Of a DNA stretch of 64,000 nt, positions 49,908 through 59,924 are shown piece by piece; the first letter of the stretch is position 1, and each line of letters starts with the position of its first letter. The DNA is from CAZICM01 sp964537685. GTDB lineage: Bacteria; Myxococcota_A; Polyangia; Polyangiales; Polyangiaceae. Location: positions 1-64,000 of the forward strand of contig CAZICM010000028.1 in NCBI GenBank assembly GCA_964537685.1. Direction: 5' to 3'. The position numbers and the translations under genes were made by a program. The notes below the pieces were generated by a model. It worked only from the letters and a program-made list of their open reading frames with translations, was not told the DNA's origin and ran no database searches.

Positions 49908-52900
49908 GGCATCACCGGAGCGGGAAGGGTAACACCGTCTTGATTCTCGATCGGCGGTGAAAGCCCGGGACGGCTCCTCACAAACATACCGTCCCTATAT
50001 TCAAAGGGCTGCTTGGTAATTGGATCGGCAATGCCCTGACTCCATTCCCGAAGTTTTGTATCCCCGAGGATATCGGTGAAAAAAGCCAGCCTCCGGATAG
50101 CCTGATCGACGGCCGCATTGCGAACCTTCCACGCCTTGCCCCAAACCACGGCCTCCACATAGAACTTCACCATCGCGGCATCCGCATCATTCAGCATGCG
50201 CTCGCGCGTCGCCCTCCACAGCTCGCGCCGGCTTTGCCTCAGCGCATCGGCCGTCTCCTGCAAGTCTTCGCGATCGCTCGTTTCCGCCAGTTTCAGCAGC
50301 TTTTCCTCGCGATCCGAATACAGCTTCAGCCCCGGCTGCCTCGCATTAAACAACCCCGTCCGGCATGAATCATACAAAGTGCCCTGCCTCGCGCGCGCCG
50401 CCACCGACCACGGCCTCGATTCATAAGCCACGATAATATCCTGCAACGACTTCCAATATTTATCATTGGCTTTGCTCACATCATCATCGAAATTCTTTTT
50501 AATCTTATCGATTACGCCTTCATAACGGTGGTGACCGGTTTCCAAATCGAATTCGGCTTTAATCTGCTCATCCACGGCGGCATACGCGCATTCCGCGGCC
50601 ATATCGGCCTGAAGCGAACCCAGCGCCTGATTCTTCCCCTCATTGATAGGCGCGTTATTGCGGAACATCGTAAAAGCCTGCGTCGTCCGCTTGCACCACT
50701 CGGCCGCCTGAGCATCCTTGCCCGCTTTGCGCAGCTTTGCCGCGTGATACGCCGCCTGCACCACATAAGGCGCGGCCGCCGAATTGTTTTTATTGATTGA
50801 ATAATACACTTCCATTTGTTCGCCGGCCCGCACCCGAGCGCTCTTGTTTGCTCCTTCATCCGGCGCATTCTCATCCCAGGTTTTTAAATCGGCCGAGGCG
50901 ACCAAAAACTCGATATCGGCCTTCTGTTCTGCCGTTGGATTCAGCGCCATCAGCGTATTCCGGGCCGCCAGCATTTTATCTTTATCGCCTGTGCTCGCAT
51001 GCAAGAGCACCGCATTGCGGGCTGCCTCCCGCCGCTCATCTTCATTAAAACGATCGATTTTTGAAACAATATCATACGTTTCGGCGGCCGTGCGGTAATT
51101 GAAAAACAGCACATAAGCCGCTGAAAGCGCATCATAAGCCTGCTTTAAATATTTAACGCGCTCCCCATATTTATCGGGATTTGGCGGCTTTGGCGGTTTC
51201 GCGCCCGGATCGCCCTTCTCGAGTTTATTCAGCACATCATTGCTGCCGTATTCCTTGATAAACAGCGAATACATTTCAATGGCCTGATCGTATTCGCCCA
51301 CCTGCTTAAAGCTAATCGCGCCATTCATCGCCGCCTCGGGCGCCTCATCGTGCGAAGGCGCTTTTTCCAAGGCTACTTTATACAGCGCAGCCGCCTTCTT
51401 CCAGGCCTCGGCCCGCTCTGGACCCTCGGGCATTTTCTCGGCTTCGGTAAATGCCTTCGCCGCATCGATATAATAACCGCGTTTAATCGTTGGAATGGCT
51501 AGATTTTGTTCTTTTAATTTCTGCTCCTCATTGATAGCGCAGCTTTTGGCCATAACGGCTTCAGCCAATTGGCGGCTCAATTCGATATTATTCTCGAGAT
51601 TGGCCATATTCGTCAGCCTATCCCAGGCTTTATAACCCCATTCCGTCTTTCCGCACTGAGCCTGATAAATAGGTTCGAATCGCTTGCGCGCCTCTTCGAA
51701 TTGGCCGTATACAAAGAACACATCGGCCGCCTGAAATGCATACAAATCGTGATTCTTCTGGGGATCGGCCTCGGGAGGAACCCGAAGAATATATTCCTCG
51801 CGCGCCGCCACGCTGGCCAATACGGGCTGAGGAACCGTATCTTTCAGCACTTTTCTTTTATCGCCCTCGCCCTCGAAGCGGATTTCCTTTCTCAATTCGA
51901 TGCCATTGGCGCCCTTCGATCGTTCATAACGTTTGTATTGATCGACAAGCTCCAACTGCGCCACATCGACCACCATAAAGGCCGAAGGCTGAAGGTATTT
52001 ATCGTCTTCATTCGAATCGCGCACCGAAATCGCCGCTTTCCGCGCCGTCTCCACTTCTTCTTTTTCGAGCGAGCGATCCATCGCGATTAAAATCGAAAGC
52101 ACATTGTGATACGCATCGGCCAGCCAAAATCGGCTTTCATAGGCATCCGGCGCATTTTCATCCTGCGCCAAATAACCTCGCCATCCCTCCGCCGCCATCC
52201 GGTATTCCTCGAGAGCCCGCTCATAAATAGGATCGCGGCTTTCCTTGTCGGAAAGCGCCTGAGCCTGCTGCGCAAAATAACTGCCCGCATTGGTATGATC
52301 GGCCGCCGCCCTCCGAAGCCCGCCCCTCACCAGCCTTTCGGCCGTCTGCAAGGCTTCCGGGTCGTCTTTATTCGCGTCCACCCAGGGCGTCGTTCCCACA
52401 TATTGAGCCAGCTTTGTCCGGGCAATCAGCGCCTTTTTTGCATTCTCGGCGCGCTCGGCCGTTCCCGCCCGCGATCGGGCCGTCAATGTATCGTAAATAT
52501 CCGCAATCTGATTTTGAACCACCGGCGCATCCCGGTGTAGCGGCCATTTCTTTAAAATCAGCTCAGACAATTCGATCACATTGCGAAGCTGCCCCATGTC
52601 TTTATATTCCTGGGCCAGCGCCTGATACACATCGACCGTCCATTTTTGATCCTGCGGAATCAGCTTGGGATCTTGAATGCGATCGATGGCGATATGCATT
52701 TTTTCTTCGAGAATCTTCGGATCGTTTTCTAAATCGAGAATATCGCTGCGCGGGACAAAAGGCTCGTCCGCGGCGGGCCCGCTTAAGTCCATAAAGGTGA
52801 GCGACCCCGCGATATACGCCTGCGCCTCTGTACGGAAATTCGTGCCCGGATCGCCCGTCAGCTTTTCCTGTTCATCAATATGGCGAAGCAATTCGATAAA

Positions 52901-54157
52901 TTGCCGGATGCTCGTTTCATAGCGCTGCTGCTTAAAATAAGTCCAAGCCAGCTTATACATTGAAACGCCGAAAACAGGAGGCTTTTTAAATTTTATCGAT
53001 TGGCGGTAGGCGGCTTCTGCCCGATTAAAATTAAATGGGCCGCCTGCACTATCGATTTCATTAAAATAATAATCGCCTATTTGCCACCATACTTCGGCGA
53101 TATAACGCGGCTCGGAACCTTGCGCCGTCTTCTGCGGAATGGGCTTGCAACTGTCGGGGAATGGATTGATAAAGGCCGTCTCATCCACGAAGGTATCGGT
53201 GACATCCTTTTCGTTTTCCTTCTGTGGCCTTTGGGATTTTTTTTGCGATTTTTCCTGCTGCAATTTCGCTTGGCCGATAGGAATAGGATGCCTTCCCTCC
53301 CATTCCGCCCAATAGGCCCGATCGTGATCTTGAGGCAATCCGGTAATAATGTCACGGGTCGGGTCTTTGGGATCGGCGGCAACGGGATAGGGGAATTTAT
53401 TGTGGCAAACGAGCGAACGCCATACTTGCTGCGCCTCGGCAAGGCGGCTCGATTCATGAAGCGCATGCCCTAAATAATAATAAACGCCGGCCAATTCGCG
53501 GTAATTGGGAAACTCTCTGATAATGCGCTTGTACAGCATAACCGCCGGCAAAAGCGATGCAGCAATGTCTTCGCTGGCTTCATCGCGCGAACGCTCTTCA
53601 TAGAGCGCGGCAAGGCGAAACATCGCATCGGGCGTATTTTCAGGATGCGCATTCGGCCCGGTGTAGCGCTGCACAAATACTTCAAGCCTTCGGATGGCTT
53701 CGGCGCGGGCTTCTTTTAAGCCTTTTTTCTCAACGGCAATTTCATTGTCGAGCGCCGTCAAAATACGCTTTCGCCGGTCTTCATAATGGTGCTGGACGAT
53801 GCGTGTAATGGCGCTCCGGTAATCGCGCGCGGCTTCGGAATAGGCGGCCGCTTCTTTTTCAAGCGCCGCAAGAGCCGCCAATTGCGCGGGCGTGGGAGGC
53901 GGCGGCGGAGGCGCCATTTTTCGATAGGTGGGCATGGTGGGTGGCGCGGCGGGCGGCGCGCTAGGTGCCGCGGCCGTGCCCGAACCCAATGCCTGCGGCG
54001 GCGCGGCGCTTGGAGCAGGCTGAGCCGGCGGCGCGGCGCTTGAAACAGGCGGAGATGGCGCGGGCTGGGCAAAGCCCGTGGACGCCCACAAGAGACCCAA
54101 TGCAAATAGCCCCGTTCGAATGCCGAAAGAGCGTCTCGTCCGCGTTTTTTCGCTCAC
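49904..54157 (-). CDS. Large periplasmic TPR protein (GltD/AgmU-like)
   Basis: A 1417-residue exported protein. The signal peptide (TGLFALGLLWASTGFA) is followed by a long Pro/Ala stretch to about residue 85, then helical TPR-like repeats over most of the length (YRELAGVYYYLGHALHESSRLAEAQQVW is a clear unit, among many degenerate ones). It resembles AgmU/GltD, a ~1200-residue periplasmic TPR protein of the gliding complex. GTG start, overlapping the stop of the upstream gene as GTGA, with GGAGG just before. No lipobox. Gene order supports the call more than sequence does. Confidence 0.72.
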   Translation of the reverse strand: MSEKTRTRRSFGIRTGLFALGLLWASTGFAQPAPSPPVSSAAPPAQPAPSAAPPQALGSGTAAAPSAPPAAPPTMPTYRKMAPPPPPPTPAQLAALAALEKEAAAYSEAARDYRSAITRIVQHHYEDRRKRILTALDNEIAVEKKGLKEARAEAIRRLEVFVQRYTGPNAHPENTPDAMFRLAALYEERSRDEASEDIAASLLPAVMLYKRIIREFPNYRELAGVYYYLGHALHESSRLAEAQQVWRSLVCHNKFPYPVAADPKDPTRDIITGLPQDHDRAYWAEWEGRHPIPIGQAKLQQEKSQKKSQRPQKENEKDVTDTFVDETAFINPFPDSCKPIPQKTAQGSEPRYIAEVWWQIGDYYFNEIDSAGGPFNFNRAEAAYRQSIKFKKPPVFGVSMYKLAWTYFKQQRYETSIRQFIELLRHIDEQEKLTGDPGTNFRTEAQAYIAGSLTFMDLSGPAADEPFVPRSDILDLENDPKILEEKMHIAIDRIQDPKLIPQDQKWTVDVYQALAQEYKDMGQLRNVIELSELILKKWPLHRDAPVVQNQIADIYDTLTARSRAGTAERAENAKKALIARTKLAQYVGTTPWVDANKDDPEALQTAERLVRGGLRRAAADHTNAGSYFAQQAQALSDKESRDPIYERALEEYRMAAEGWRGYLAQDENAPDAYESRFWLADAYHNVLSILIAMDRSLEKEEVETARKAAISVRDSNEDDKYLQPSAFMVVDVAQLELVDQYKRYERSKGANGIELRKEIRFEGEGDKRKVLKDTVPQPVLASVAAREEYILRVPPEADPQKNHDLYAFQAADVFFVYGQFEEARKRFEPIYQAQCGKTEWGYKAWDRLTNMANLENNIELSRQLAEAVMAKSCAINEEQKLKEQNLAIPTIKRGYYIDAAKAFTEAEKMPEGPERAEAWKKAAALYKVALEKAPSHDEAPEAAMNGAISFKQVGEYDQAIEMYSLFIKEYGSNDVLNKLEKGDPGAKPPKPPNPDKYGERVKYLKQAYDALSAAYVLFFNYRTAAETYDIVSKIDRFNEDERREAARNAVLLHASTGDKDKMLAARNTLMALNPTAEQKADIEFLVASADLKTWDENAPDEGANKSARVRAGEQMEVYYSINKNNSAAAPYVVQAAYHAAKLRKAGKDAQAAEWCKRTTQAFTMFRNNAPINEGKNQALGSLQADMAAECAYAAVDEQIKAEFDLETGHHRYEGVIDKIKKNFDDDVSKANDKYWKSLQDIIVAYESRPWSVAARARQGTLYDSCRTGLFNARQPGLKLYSDREEKLLKLAETSDREDLQETADALRQSRRELWRATRERMLNDADAAMVKFYVEAVVWGKAWKVRNAAVDQAIRRLAFFTDILGDTKLREWSQGIADPITKQPFEYRDGMFVRSRPGLSPPIENQDGVTLPAPVMP

Positions 54158-56682
54158 GGCGAACCCTCCTGTTTGGCCGGACCAGGCGGAGCCTGAGGAG
54201 GAGCGGCGGGCGTGGATGGCGTGGATGGCGCGGGTGACGCGGACGGCGGAACTGTGGGCGGCGCAGCTTTGGGATTGGCTTTGCCGGCAGCTTCCTCGTC
54301 GGATTCGCCGCTATCGTCGAGCACCTCGATCAATTCTTCCTTTAGCGTCTTTTCTTCGCGCGAGCGCTCCACCTGAAGCATTCGCACGCGCATCATTTGC
54401 TCTTCGCGCACTTCCCAGGCTTCTTCGGTAATGCCTGTATCGGCCCGCAATACGATGTTTTTGATGCGCTCGCGCACCAATCCAAAATTCCTCATCGCGA
54501 CTTCGCCGACCAAATGCCTCGCCTCTTGATCGAGCGCCGAAAGCCTCGCCGAATATGTCGCCATATTGGCTGTTTCCTCGCTTAAAATGCGCTGCACCTC
54601 AATGGTGCGCCTTTCGACTTCTTGCTGAATGCGATACAGCATATTTTCCGCGGCCCTGTCCGTTTCCTCGGCGCGCGAAAGCAGCGGCGAAACCCGCTCC
54701 ACAAACGATTTCAAACGCGCCCCGCCCGCGCCCGCAAGCGCAAGCACCGCCTCCCGCCCCACAGCTTCCCGATAAGCCCGCCGCACCTGCTCATCTTCCA
54801 CAAAACGCTGATCGCCAAAGCCCGCCTGATTCTTGGCCGCCTGCACATACTTCCGCAGCGACTCCACCTGTTCCCGGTAAAACGCGAGCTCGCGCTCCGA
54901 TTGAACAATATCCTGCTGAAATCGCATTTGAGCGCCGGGATTGTCTTTGATCATCCGGCGCAGGCCATTCACCGTCGCCTGCGATGAATCGACCTGAAGC
55001 GTTAGCCGCTGCAGCGCTTGAGATGCGCTGCTCCACTGCTTTCGCGCTTGGTTTTCCCTGCCTTGAAAATCGCTTTCCGTCACGGGAACCGCCGAAAGCC
55101 TTTTCTCCATCGCCCGTCGCCGGGCCCGCACCGCGCCGATTTCTCCCGTCAGATCGCCCGGCTCGGCATCATCCATGCCTTGGCCGATGGATAATCTCGC
55201 CAATCCGATGCGATTTAATACCGACAGAGCCTTTTCTTCGCCGGCTTTTAATTCGGCGAAGGCCCGCACCCGCGCCGGTGAATTCAGCACACCATTGAGT
55301 TTTTCAATTAATTCATTGGATTGCTTAATCATCTCGCGGCATTGATTCACATCATCGATCACCGCAAAGGCCAGGGGGCCGTCTTCCGCCTCGCGCGCCC
55401 ATTGCACGGCCAGTGCGGGCAATAGGCTTGCGCTGTCCAGCGCCGTCAAATCGGCCTGGCTTAATTTATCGTAATACACCGCCGGATCGGACGTAGAACC
55501 CAAAAATGCATCGACCCGCTCGCGCATTGGATCGTAAGTGGAGCGAACCCCTTCATATACTTTTAATGATTTATCGAATTGACCGGCCCGGAGCATCAAA
55601 TCGCCCCGGAGCAACAGCCCATCGGCGATATTTTGGCTGTTTGGATCGGCAATGGCCAGCACTTCCAGCGCCCGCTGCGCCCTTTCAAAATCGCCCAGGC
55701 GCACATATACCCAGCCCAGCTCGTAAAGCATTGTACCAAATTCAGGGGAATCACGGCCAATACGATTGTATGCCAATAAAGCCTGATTCCACTGATCGGT
55801 TTCATAAAATAAACGCCCAATCGCAAGCCAGGCCAAATCGATGACATGCCTGTGCGCGGCCGTGTCCGGCGCAAGCTCGGTCACGCGCCGGAATTGCTCA
55901 ATCGCCGCCGTATAGCGCTGAACGGGAACCACCGGGGGAGCCTGGTCGGCGGCCTCCGCAGGCGAAGCGGCTTTTTTCGGCTCGGGCGGCGGTGTGGCTT
56001 CCTTCATGGCAATAACGCCCAGCAAATACTTCGATTGATGAAGATATTCACTCGAGGGATCGATCGCTGAAAGAGCCGCTTTTGCTCCCGCATAATCGCG
56101 TTTGGCCACCAAACCCTTGCCCCGCGCGTAATTGAGCGTGCTGGTCAGCGGCCCGGGCGCGGCTTGAGCCATCAGCGCGAAAATCGCATCGAGTTCGTTG
56201 TAGTCTTTGATGCGCAGAACAATATCGACAAGCTTGGTGAGTGCGCCGATTTGATATTGTGTGAATCGCGGTTCACTCGCCCGGCTGACAATTTGTTTAT
56301 ACGCCCTGCGGGCCGATAAATATTGTTTTGAGTTGAAATAGGTTTCGCCCAATAAAGCCAGCGCGTCGGCATAGGCGGCTTGGTCATTGGGATATTTTTC
56401 AATGACCGCGTTTAAGATATTCGCGGCCCGCTCATAATCCTTATTTCCAAGCAAAAGCACCGCATCGGCGATGCGCTGCGCGGCCGACCGTTCCAACGAA
56501 GCCTGGCCGCGCACGGCCGCTTCGATAGCGGGCAGATCGGCCGTGGCCGTATTGATTTGCGAAAAAGCCGTGGAATAAGCCTGATTCGCATCGAGCGCCG
56601 AGGCTTGCCCGGGAAAGGCGAGACAAGCCAGGCCGATTAAAATGGCTGAAACTTGAGATATACCGCTCTTCAACACGCGCAT
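54154..56682 (-). CDS. Periplasmic TPR/coiled-coil protein
   Basis: An 842-residue exported protein with a signal peptide (SAILIGLACLAFPGQASA). Residues 30-380 hold TPR-type repeats (DYERAANILNAVIEKYPNDQAAYADALALLGETYFNSKQY, ...RIGRDSPEFGTMLYELGWVYVRLGDFERAQRAL). From about 430 to 790 it is coiled-coil, followed by an acidic then Pro/Ala-rich tail. It is coupled to the next TPR gene by a GTGA overlap. No counterpart by name; it is the second gene of the Glt-like operon and may scaffold the envelope machine. Confidence 0.76.
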   Translation of the reverse strand: MRVLKSGISQVSAILIGLACLAFPGQASALDANQAYSTAFSQINTATADLPAIEAAVRGQASLERSAAQRIADAVLLLGNKDYERAANILNAVIEKYPNDQAAYADALALLGETYFNSKQYLSARRAYKQIVSRASEPRFTQYQIGALTKLVDIVLRIKDYNELDAIFALMAQAAPGPLTSTLNYARGKGLVAKRDYAGAKAALSAIDPSSEYLHQSKYLLGVIAMKEATPPPEPKKAASPAEAADQAPPVVPVQRYTAAIEQFRRVTELAPDTAAHRHVIDLAWLAIGRLFYETDQWNQALLAYNRIGRDSPEFGTMLYELGWVYVRLGDFERAQRALEVLAIADPNSQNIADGLLLRGDLMLRAGQFDKSLKVYEGVRSTYDPMRERVDAFLGSTSDPAVYYDKLSQADLTALDSASLLPALAVQWAREAEDGPLAFAVIDDVNQCREMIKQSNELIEKLNGVLNSPARVRAFAELKAGEEKALSVLNRIGLARLSIGQGMDDAEPGDLTGEIGAVRARRRAMEKRLSAVPVTESDFQGRENQARKQWSSASQALQRLTLQVDSSQATVNGLRRMIKDNPGAQMRFQQDIVQSERELAFYREQVESLRKYVQAAKNQAGFGDQRFVEDEQVRRAYREAVGREAVLALAGAGGARLKSFVERVSPLLSRAEETDRAAENMLYRIQQEVERRTIEVQRILSEETANMATYSARLSALDQEARHLVGEVAMRNFGLVRERIKNIVLRADTGITEEAWEVREEQMMRVRMLQVERSREEKTLKEELIEVLDDSGESDEEAAGKANPKAAPPTVPPSASPAPSTPSTPAAPPQAPPGPAKQEGSP

Positions 56683-56715
56683 TGTCTTCGGAATGCTTGC
56701 AAAAAGTGGGCGAGG

Positions 56716-57645
56716 CTAACGGGGCGCCGCTTGCGCTTGAGTTCCCTGAGTTAAACCCGCCTCGGTTTTTTCTGAATACCGGACGGCGGGCCGCTCCTCG
56801 ATTCTCGAGGTTGCAGTACCCTTTTCAAAAGCCGTGGCTTGCAATTTGATCGTTTTGCCTTCCTGAGCGGTAAAAGAATGCGTCGACCGCACTTCAAAGC
56901 GATAGGCGCGCATATAAGAAAATGCGCCAAAACCATGGCCTTGCAGATTGATCAGCACTTGCAGCGTATGATCGCCGGGAGGCACCGAGCCATCGTAGAT
57001 TGGAATTTCAGTTTGCTCGGAGAGCGCGCCGGATTGATCGGTTTTATTGTATTGCACCGCGCCGTCGAGCACGACCAATACGCGCGTAATTCTAAAGATA
57101 TTCGATAGTTCGTTTGTGAATTTCACCACCGCACGCGAACCGCCGGCCGAACCGGCGATAATGGTGTCGCTGAGCATTGAAAGCCGCGTGTGGCTTCTGC
57201 GAATTTGCTCTTTTAATTCATCAATACGCTGCTCGAGCTCGCGCAATCGAACGGAATAGGTCGCGCCATCCATAGGCGGCTTTTGCCCAGGATTTTGTTG
57301 AGCGCCCGGAGGAACTGCACCGGGAAGCATTTGAGGCGGCACCTGCCCAGGCATAAATCCACCTGGCATGCCGGGCTGCATTGTTGGATTGGCGGGATTG
57401 GGCGCATTGGGATAAGGCCCCGGCTGGCCTGGATATACAGCGCCTGGCTGATAGGGGACGGCGTTTGGAACGGGTGGAGGCGGCTGCTGCTGGGGAGGAG
57501 CCGCGGTACGGGCGCCGCTCGGCGCTGGGACAGGAACAGGAGCAGGAGCGCCGGGCCCATTTTGAGCGGATCCTTCGCTGGATATCAGCATACAGGCGCT
57601 TATCAAAAGCGCGGAGAGCGAGCGTGAATAACGGTAAATAGCCAT
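56716..57645 (-). CDS. Exported protein with C-terminal beta domain, Glt-like operon
   Basis: A 309-residue exported protein (signal peptide SLSALLISACMLISSEGSA). A long Pro/Gly/Ala/Gln region spans about 30-130, then a short coiled coil (LRELEQRIDELKEQIRRSHTRLSML). The C-terminal ~130 residues are a beta-sandwich-like domain (RITRVLVVLDGAVQYNKTDQSG, then YDGSVPPGDHTLQVLINLQGHGFG) common in myxobacterial periplasmic proteins. First gene of the operon running to 46056. AAAAAGCC lies before the ATG; a possible TTGCGG-N18-TACACT promoter is upstream. Confidence 0.72.
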   Translation of the reverse strand: MAIYRYSRSLSALLISACMLISSEGSAQNGPGAPAPVPVPAPSGARTAAPPQQQPPPPVPNAVPYQPGAVYPGQPGPYPNAPNPANPTMQPGMPGGFMPGQVPPQMLPGAVPPGAQQNPGQKPPMDGATYSVRLRELEQRIDELKEQIRRSHTRLSMLSDTIIAGSAGGSRAVVKFTNELSNIFRITRVLVVLDGAVQYNKTDQSGALSEQTEIPIYDGSVPPGDHTLQVLINLQGHGFGAFSYMRAYRFEVRSTHSFTAQEGKTIKLQATAFEKGTATSRIEERPAVRYSEKTEAGLTQGTQAQAAPR

Positions 57646-57774
57646 GGCTTTTTCGTCCCGTGTTCAGTGTAAAGCCATATTCGTGCGTTCCGCAATCCCA
57701 ATAAGCTTTTTTTTCAACACCTGGGTTCAATCATTGTTTGGCTGGAGATGCGGTGATAATCACGCGCGGAGCTT

Positions 57775-58362
57775 ATGGAGATCAGCCCCAAAGACGTGCC
57801 GACGGCATTGATTCATTTATACCGCGGCGAACTTGGCCGGATGACGGTGTACCGGACCCGCCTGGACACGACGACCAATTGGGCGGTGGGCTCGACGGCG
57901 GCCTTATCGAGTTTTGCCCTTGGCCAAGAGCGCGTGCCTCCATTTGTATTTTTGCTGGTGCTCTTTTTGAATTGGATTTTTCTCATGATGGAAGTGCGCC
58001 GATTTCGCTTTTACGAATTGATCCGCAAGCGGGTCCGGCTATTGGAGACGGGTTTTTATGCGGCGGTGATGGGCAAGGAAGAGCGGGCGCGCTGGGAGGA
58101 AGATCTGTGGGAAAGCCTTAAAAAACCGGCTCCGCCCATTGGATTTTGGAAGGCATTAAGCGTGCGTCTCAAGCGCAATTATCTCTGGCTTTTTTTGGCC
58201 GTTTATCTTGCTTGGTTTTTTAAATTAAGCCTCTCGGGCCATTTTATAAATGCGGCCGCCGTCGGGCCAATTCATGGCATTGCCGTGCTGGCATTTTCGA
58301 TTGTATTGCTTCTTATTTTGATTGGTGTTGCACTGTCCTTCCGTCTCGAAGAAGAAGAATAG
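57775..58362 (+). CDS. DUF2270 membrane protein
   Basis: A 195-residue inner-membrane protein with DUF2270 features: an N-terminal LIHLYRGELGRMTVYRTRLDTTTNWAV segment, paired helices near 40-75, a RLLETGFYAAVMG soluble part, and a C-terminal helix pair (WLFLAVYLAWFFKLSL and LAFSIVLLLILIGVAL). Function unknown. Starts with ATG at 57775; divergent from the Glt-like operon. Confidence 0.85.
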   Translation: MEISPKDVPTALIHLYRGELGRMTVYRTRLDTTTNWAVGSTAALSSFALGQERVPPFVFLLVLFLNWIFLMMEVRRFRFYELIRKRVRLLETGFYAAVMGKEERARWEEDLWESLKKPAPPIGFWKALSVRLKRNYLWLFLAVYLAWFFKLSLSGHFINAAAVGPIHGIAVLAFSIVLLLILIGVALSFRLEEEE

Positions 58363-58417
58363 ACCATCCGTTTTTATTGGCTTTACAATTCCATAAACGT
58401 GGTGTAGGCAAGCCTTT

Positions 58418-59014
58418 ATGAAACGCTGCTCGTGGCCCAAGAACGAACTCGCCATCCACTATCACGACCATGAATGGGGAGTGCCATTGCATGATGACCG
58501 AAAATTATTTGAATTCATTGTGCTCGATGCGGCGCAGGCTGGATTGAGCTGGGACACGGTCTTAAAGAAAAGAGAAAACTACCGGAAAGCCTTTGATGGA
58601 TTCAATCCCGAGGTGATTGCCCGCTATGGTGCTTCCAAATTGGAGTCATTGCTGAACGATCCCGGAATTATCCGCAATCGATTAAAAGTGCAGTCCGCGG
58701 TCGACAATGCCAAGGGATTCTTAAAAGTTCAGGAGCAATTCGGAAGTTTTGATGCCTATATCTGGCAATTTGTCGGCGGCAAACCGATTGTCAACCAATG
58801 GCGCGAACAAACCCAGCTTCCTGCCAGCACGGCTCAGTCGGACGCCATGAGCAAAGACTTAAAATCCAGAGGTTTTAAGTTTGTTGGCACAACCATTTGT
58901 TATGCGTTTATGCAAGCCGCCGGGCTGGTGGACGATCATCTTATGGATTGTTTTCGCTGGTCGGGCAATGCCCAGCCCGAAAAGGGCGCGTCAAAAAAAA
59001 GAAACAAAAAATAA
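58418..59014 (+). CDS. tag: DNA-3-methyladenine glycosylase I
   Basis: A 198-residue HhH-fold repair enzyme that removes 3-methyladenine from DNA. The opening KRCSWPKNELAIHYHDHEWGVPLHDDRKLFEFIVLDAAQAGLSW is the family head, with Cys4 and His16 as zinc ligands; the other two are in the DDHLMDCF C-terminus. The catalytic Glu is in the family-conserved N-terminal part. Length is close to E. coli Tag (187) apart from a Lys/Arg tail. Confidence 0.96.
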   Translation: MKRCSWPKNELAIHYHDHEWGVPLHDDRKLFEFIVLDAAQAGLSWDTVLKKRENYRKAFDGFNPEVIARYGASKLESLLNDPGIIRNRLKVQSAVDNAKGFLKVQEQFGSFDAYIWQFVGGKPIVNQWREQTQLPASTAQSDAMSKDLKSRGFKFVGTTICYAFMQAAGLVDDHLMDCFRWSGNAQPEKGASKKRNKK

Positions 59015-59133
59015 ATGATCAATGATTTAATAAAAGCCATTTCAATGATTTAGTATTCGTGATAGTGAAAGCTTCCTTACAGGAATAAATACCGGATTTC
59101 GGATGCCTAAACGGATGCCTGAAGGAAGGCTAT

Positions 59134-59922
59134 ATGACCAATACCATCGATGGCTTCGATCTTCGGCAGACGGATGCCTTTACAAGCTTCGATTCGGAGC
59201 TGATGCACCGCACATCCAAGCTGATGAATGCGCTGGCCAAGCGTTTGCACGTCCAAATCGAAGGAATTGAACATCTGCCCTCCGGCCGGGCTCTGGTCGT
59301 GGCCAATCACACCTTTGGTTATGATGTGACCTTTGCCGTGACTGCCGTATATGAAAAAACCAACCGCATCCTATGGTCGCTGGGCGAACACAATTGGTGG
59401 CGCGTGCCTTATTTGCGCAGCTTTATGGTGAAAGTCGGCATGGTCGACGGCACCCAGAAAAATACCGAGCAATTGCTTGAGCGCGATCAGTGGGTGCTCG
59501 TTTTGCCGGGAGGGCTGCGGGAATCGGTGAAGCCTCATGAGCTGCGTTACAGGCTTTTGTGGGGGCACCGTTATGGATTTGTAAAGCTGGCCATCCGCCA
59601 TCAGACCCCCATTGTTCCCCTGGCCATGATCGGCGCGGACGATTTATTCAATTTGGTTGGCAATGCGATGCAGAGGGGGCGGCTGATTCGCTTTCCTATT
59701 CCAAAACCGGCTTATGGAGTGCCTGTTTTTCATCCCGTCAAGCTCAAAGGAATATTTGGAGAGCCGATTGTATTGCAAGCGAGGCCCGATCAATGCGACG
59801 ATCCCGATGTGCTCAAGCGGTGCCGGCGCGAAGTAGAAGGGGCCCTCTATGAATTGATGGATATGGAGCTCGCGAAGAGAGCTGGATTTGAAGTAGATTC
59901 GCCGGTTGACACCAAGAGGTAA
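59134..59922 (+). CDS. Lysophospholipid acyltransferase family protein
   Basis: A 262-residue LPLAT/PlsC-type enzyme. The H-x4-D catalytic motif is NHTFGYD (H59, D64), with FVKLAIRHQTPIVPLAMIGADDLF and VLVLPGGLRESVKPHE as later blocks; LPGG-R-E resembles the DGAT2/MGAT branch. It acylates a lysophospholipid or related acceptor at the inner membrane. There is no clear membrane helix. AAGGAAGG precedes the ATG at 59134. Spacing to the next gene is 2 bp, so the two are probably co-transcribed. Confidence 0.9.
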   Translation: MTNTIDGFDLRQTDAFTSFDSELMHRTSKLMNALAKRLHVQIEGIEHLPSGRALVVANHTFGYDVTFAVTAVYEKTNRILWSLGEHNWWRVPYLRSFMVKVGMVDGTQKNTEQLLERDQWVLVLPGGLRESVKPHELRYRLLWGHRYGFVKLAIRHQTPIVPLAMIGADDLFNLVGNAMQRGRLIRFPIPKPAYGVPVFHPVKLKGIFGEPIVLQARPDQCDDPDVLKRCRREVEGALYELMDMELAKRAGFEVDSPVDTKR

Positions 59923-59924
59923 GC

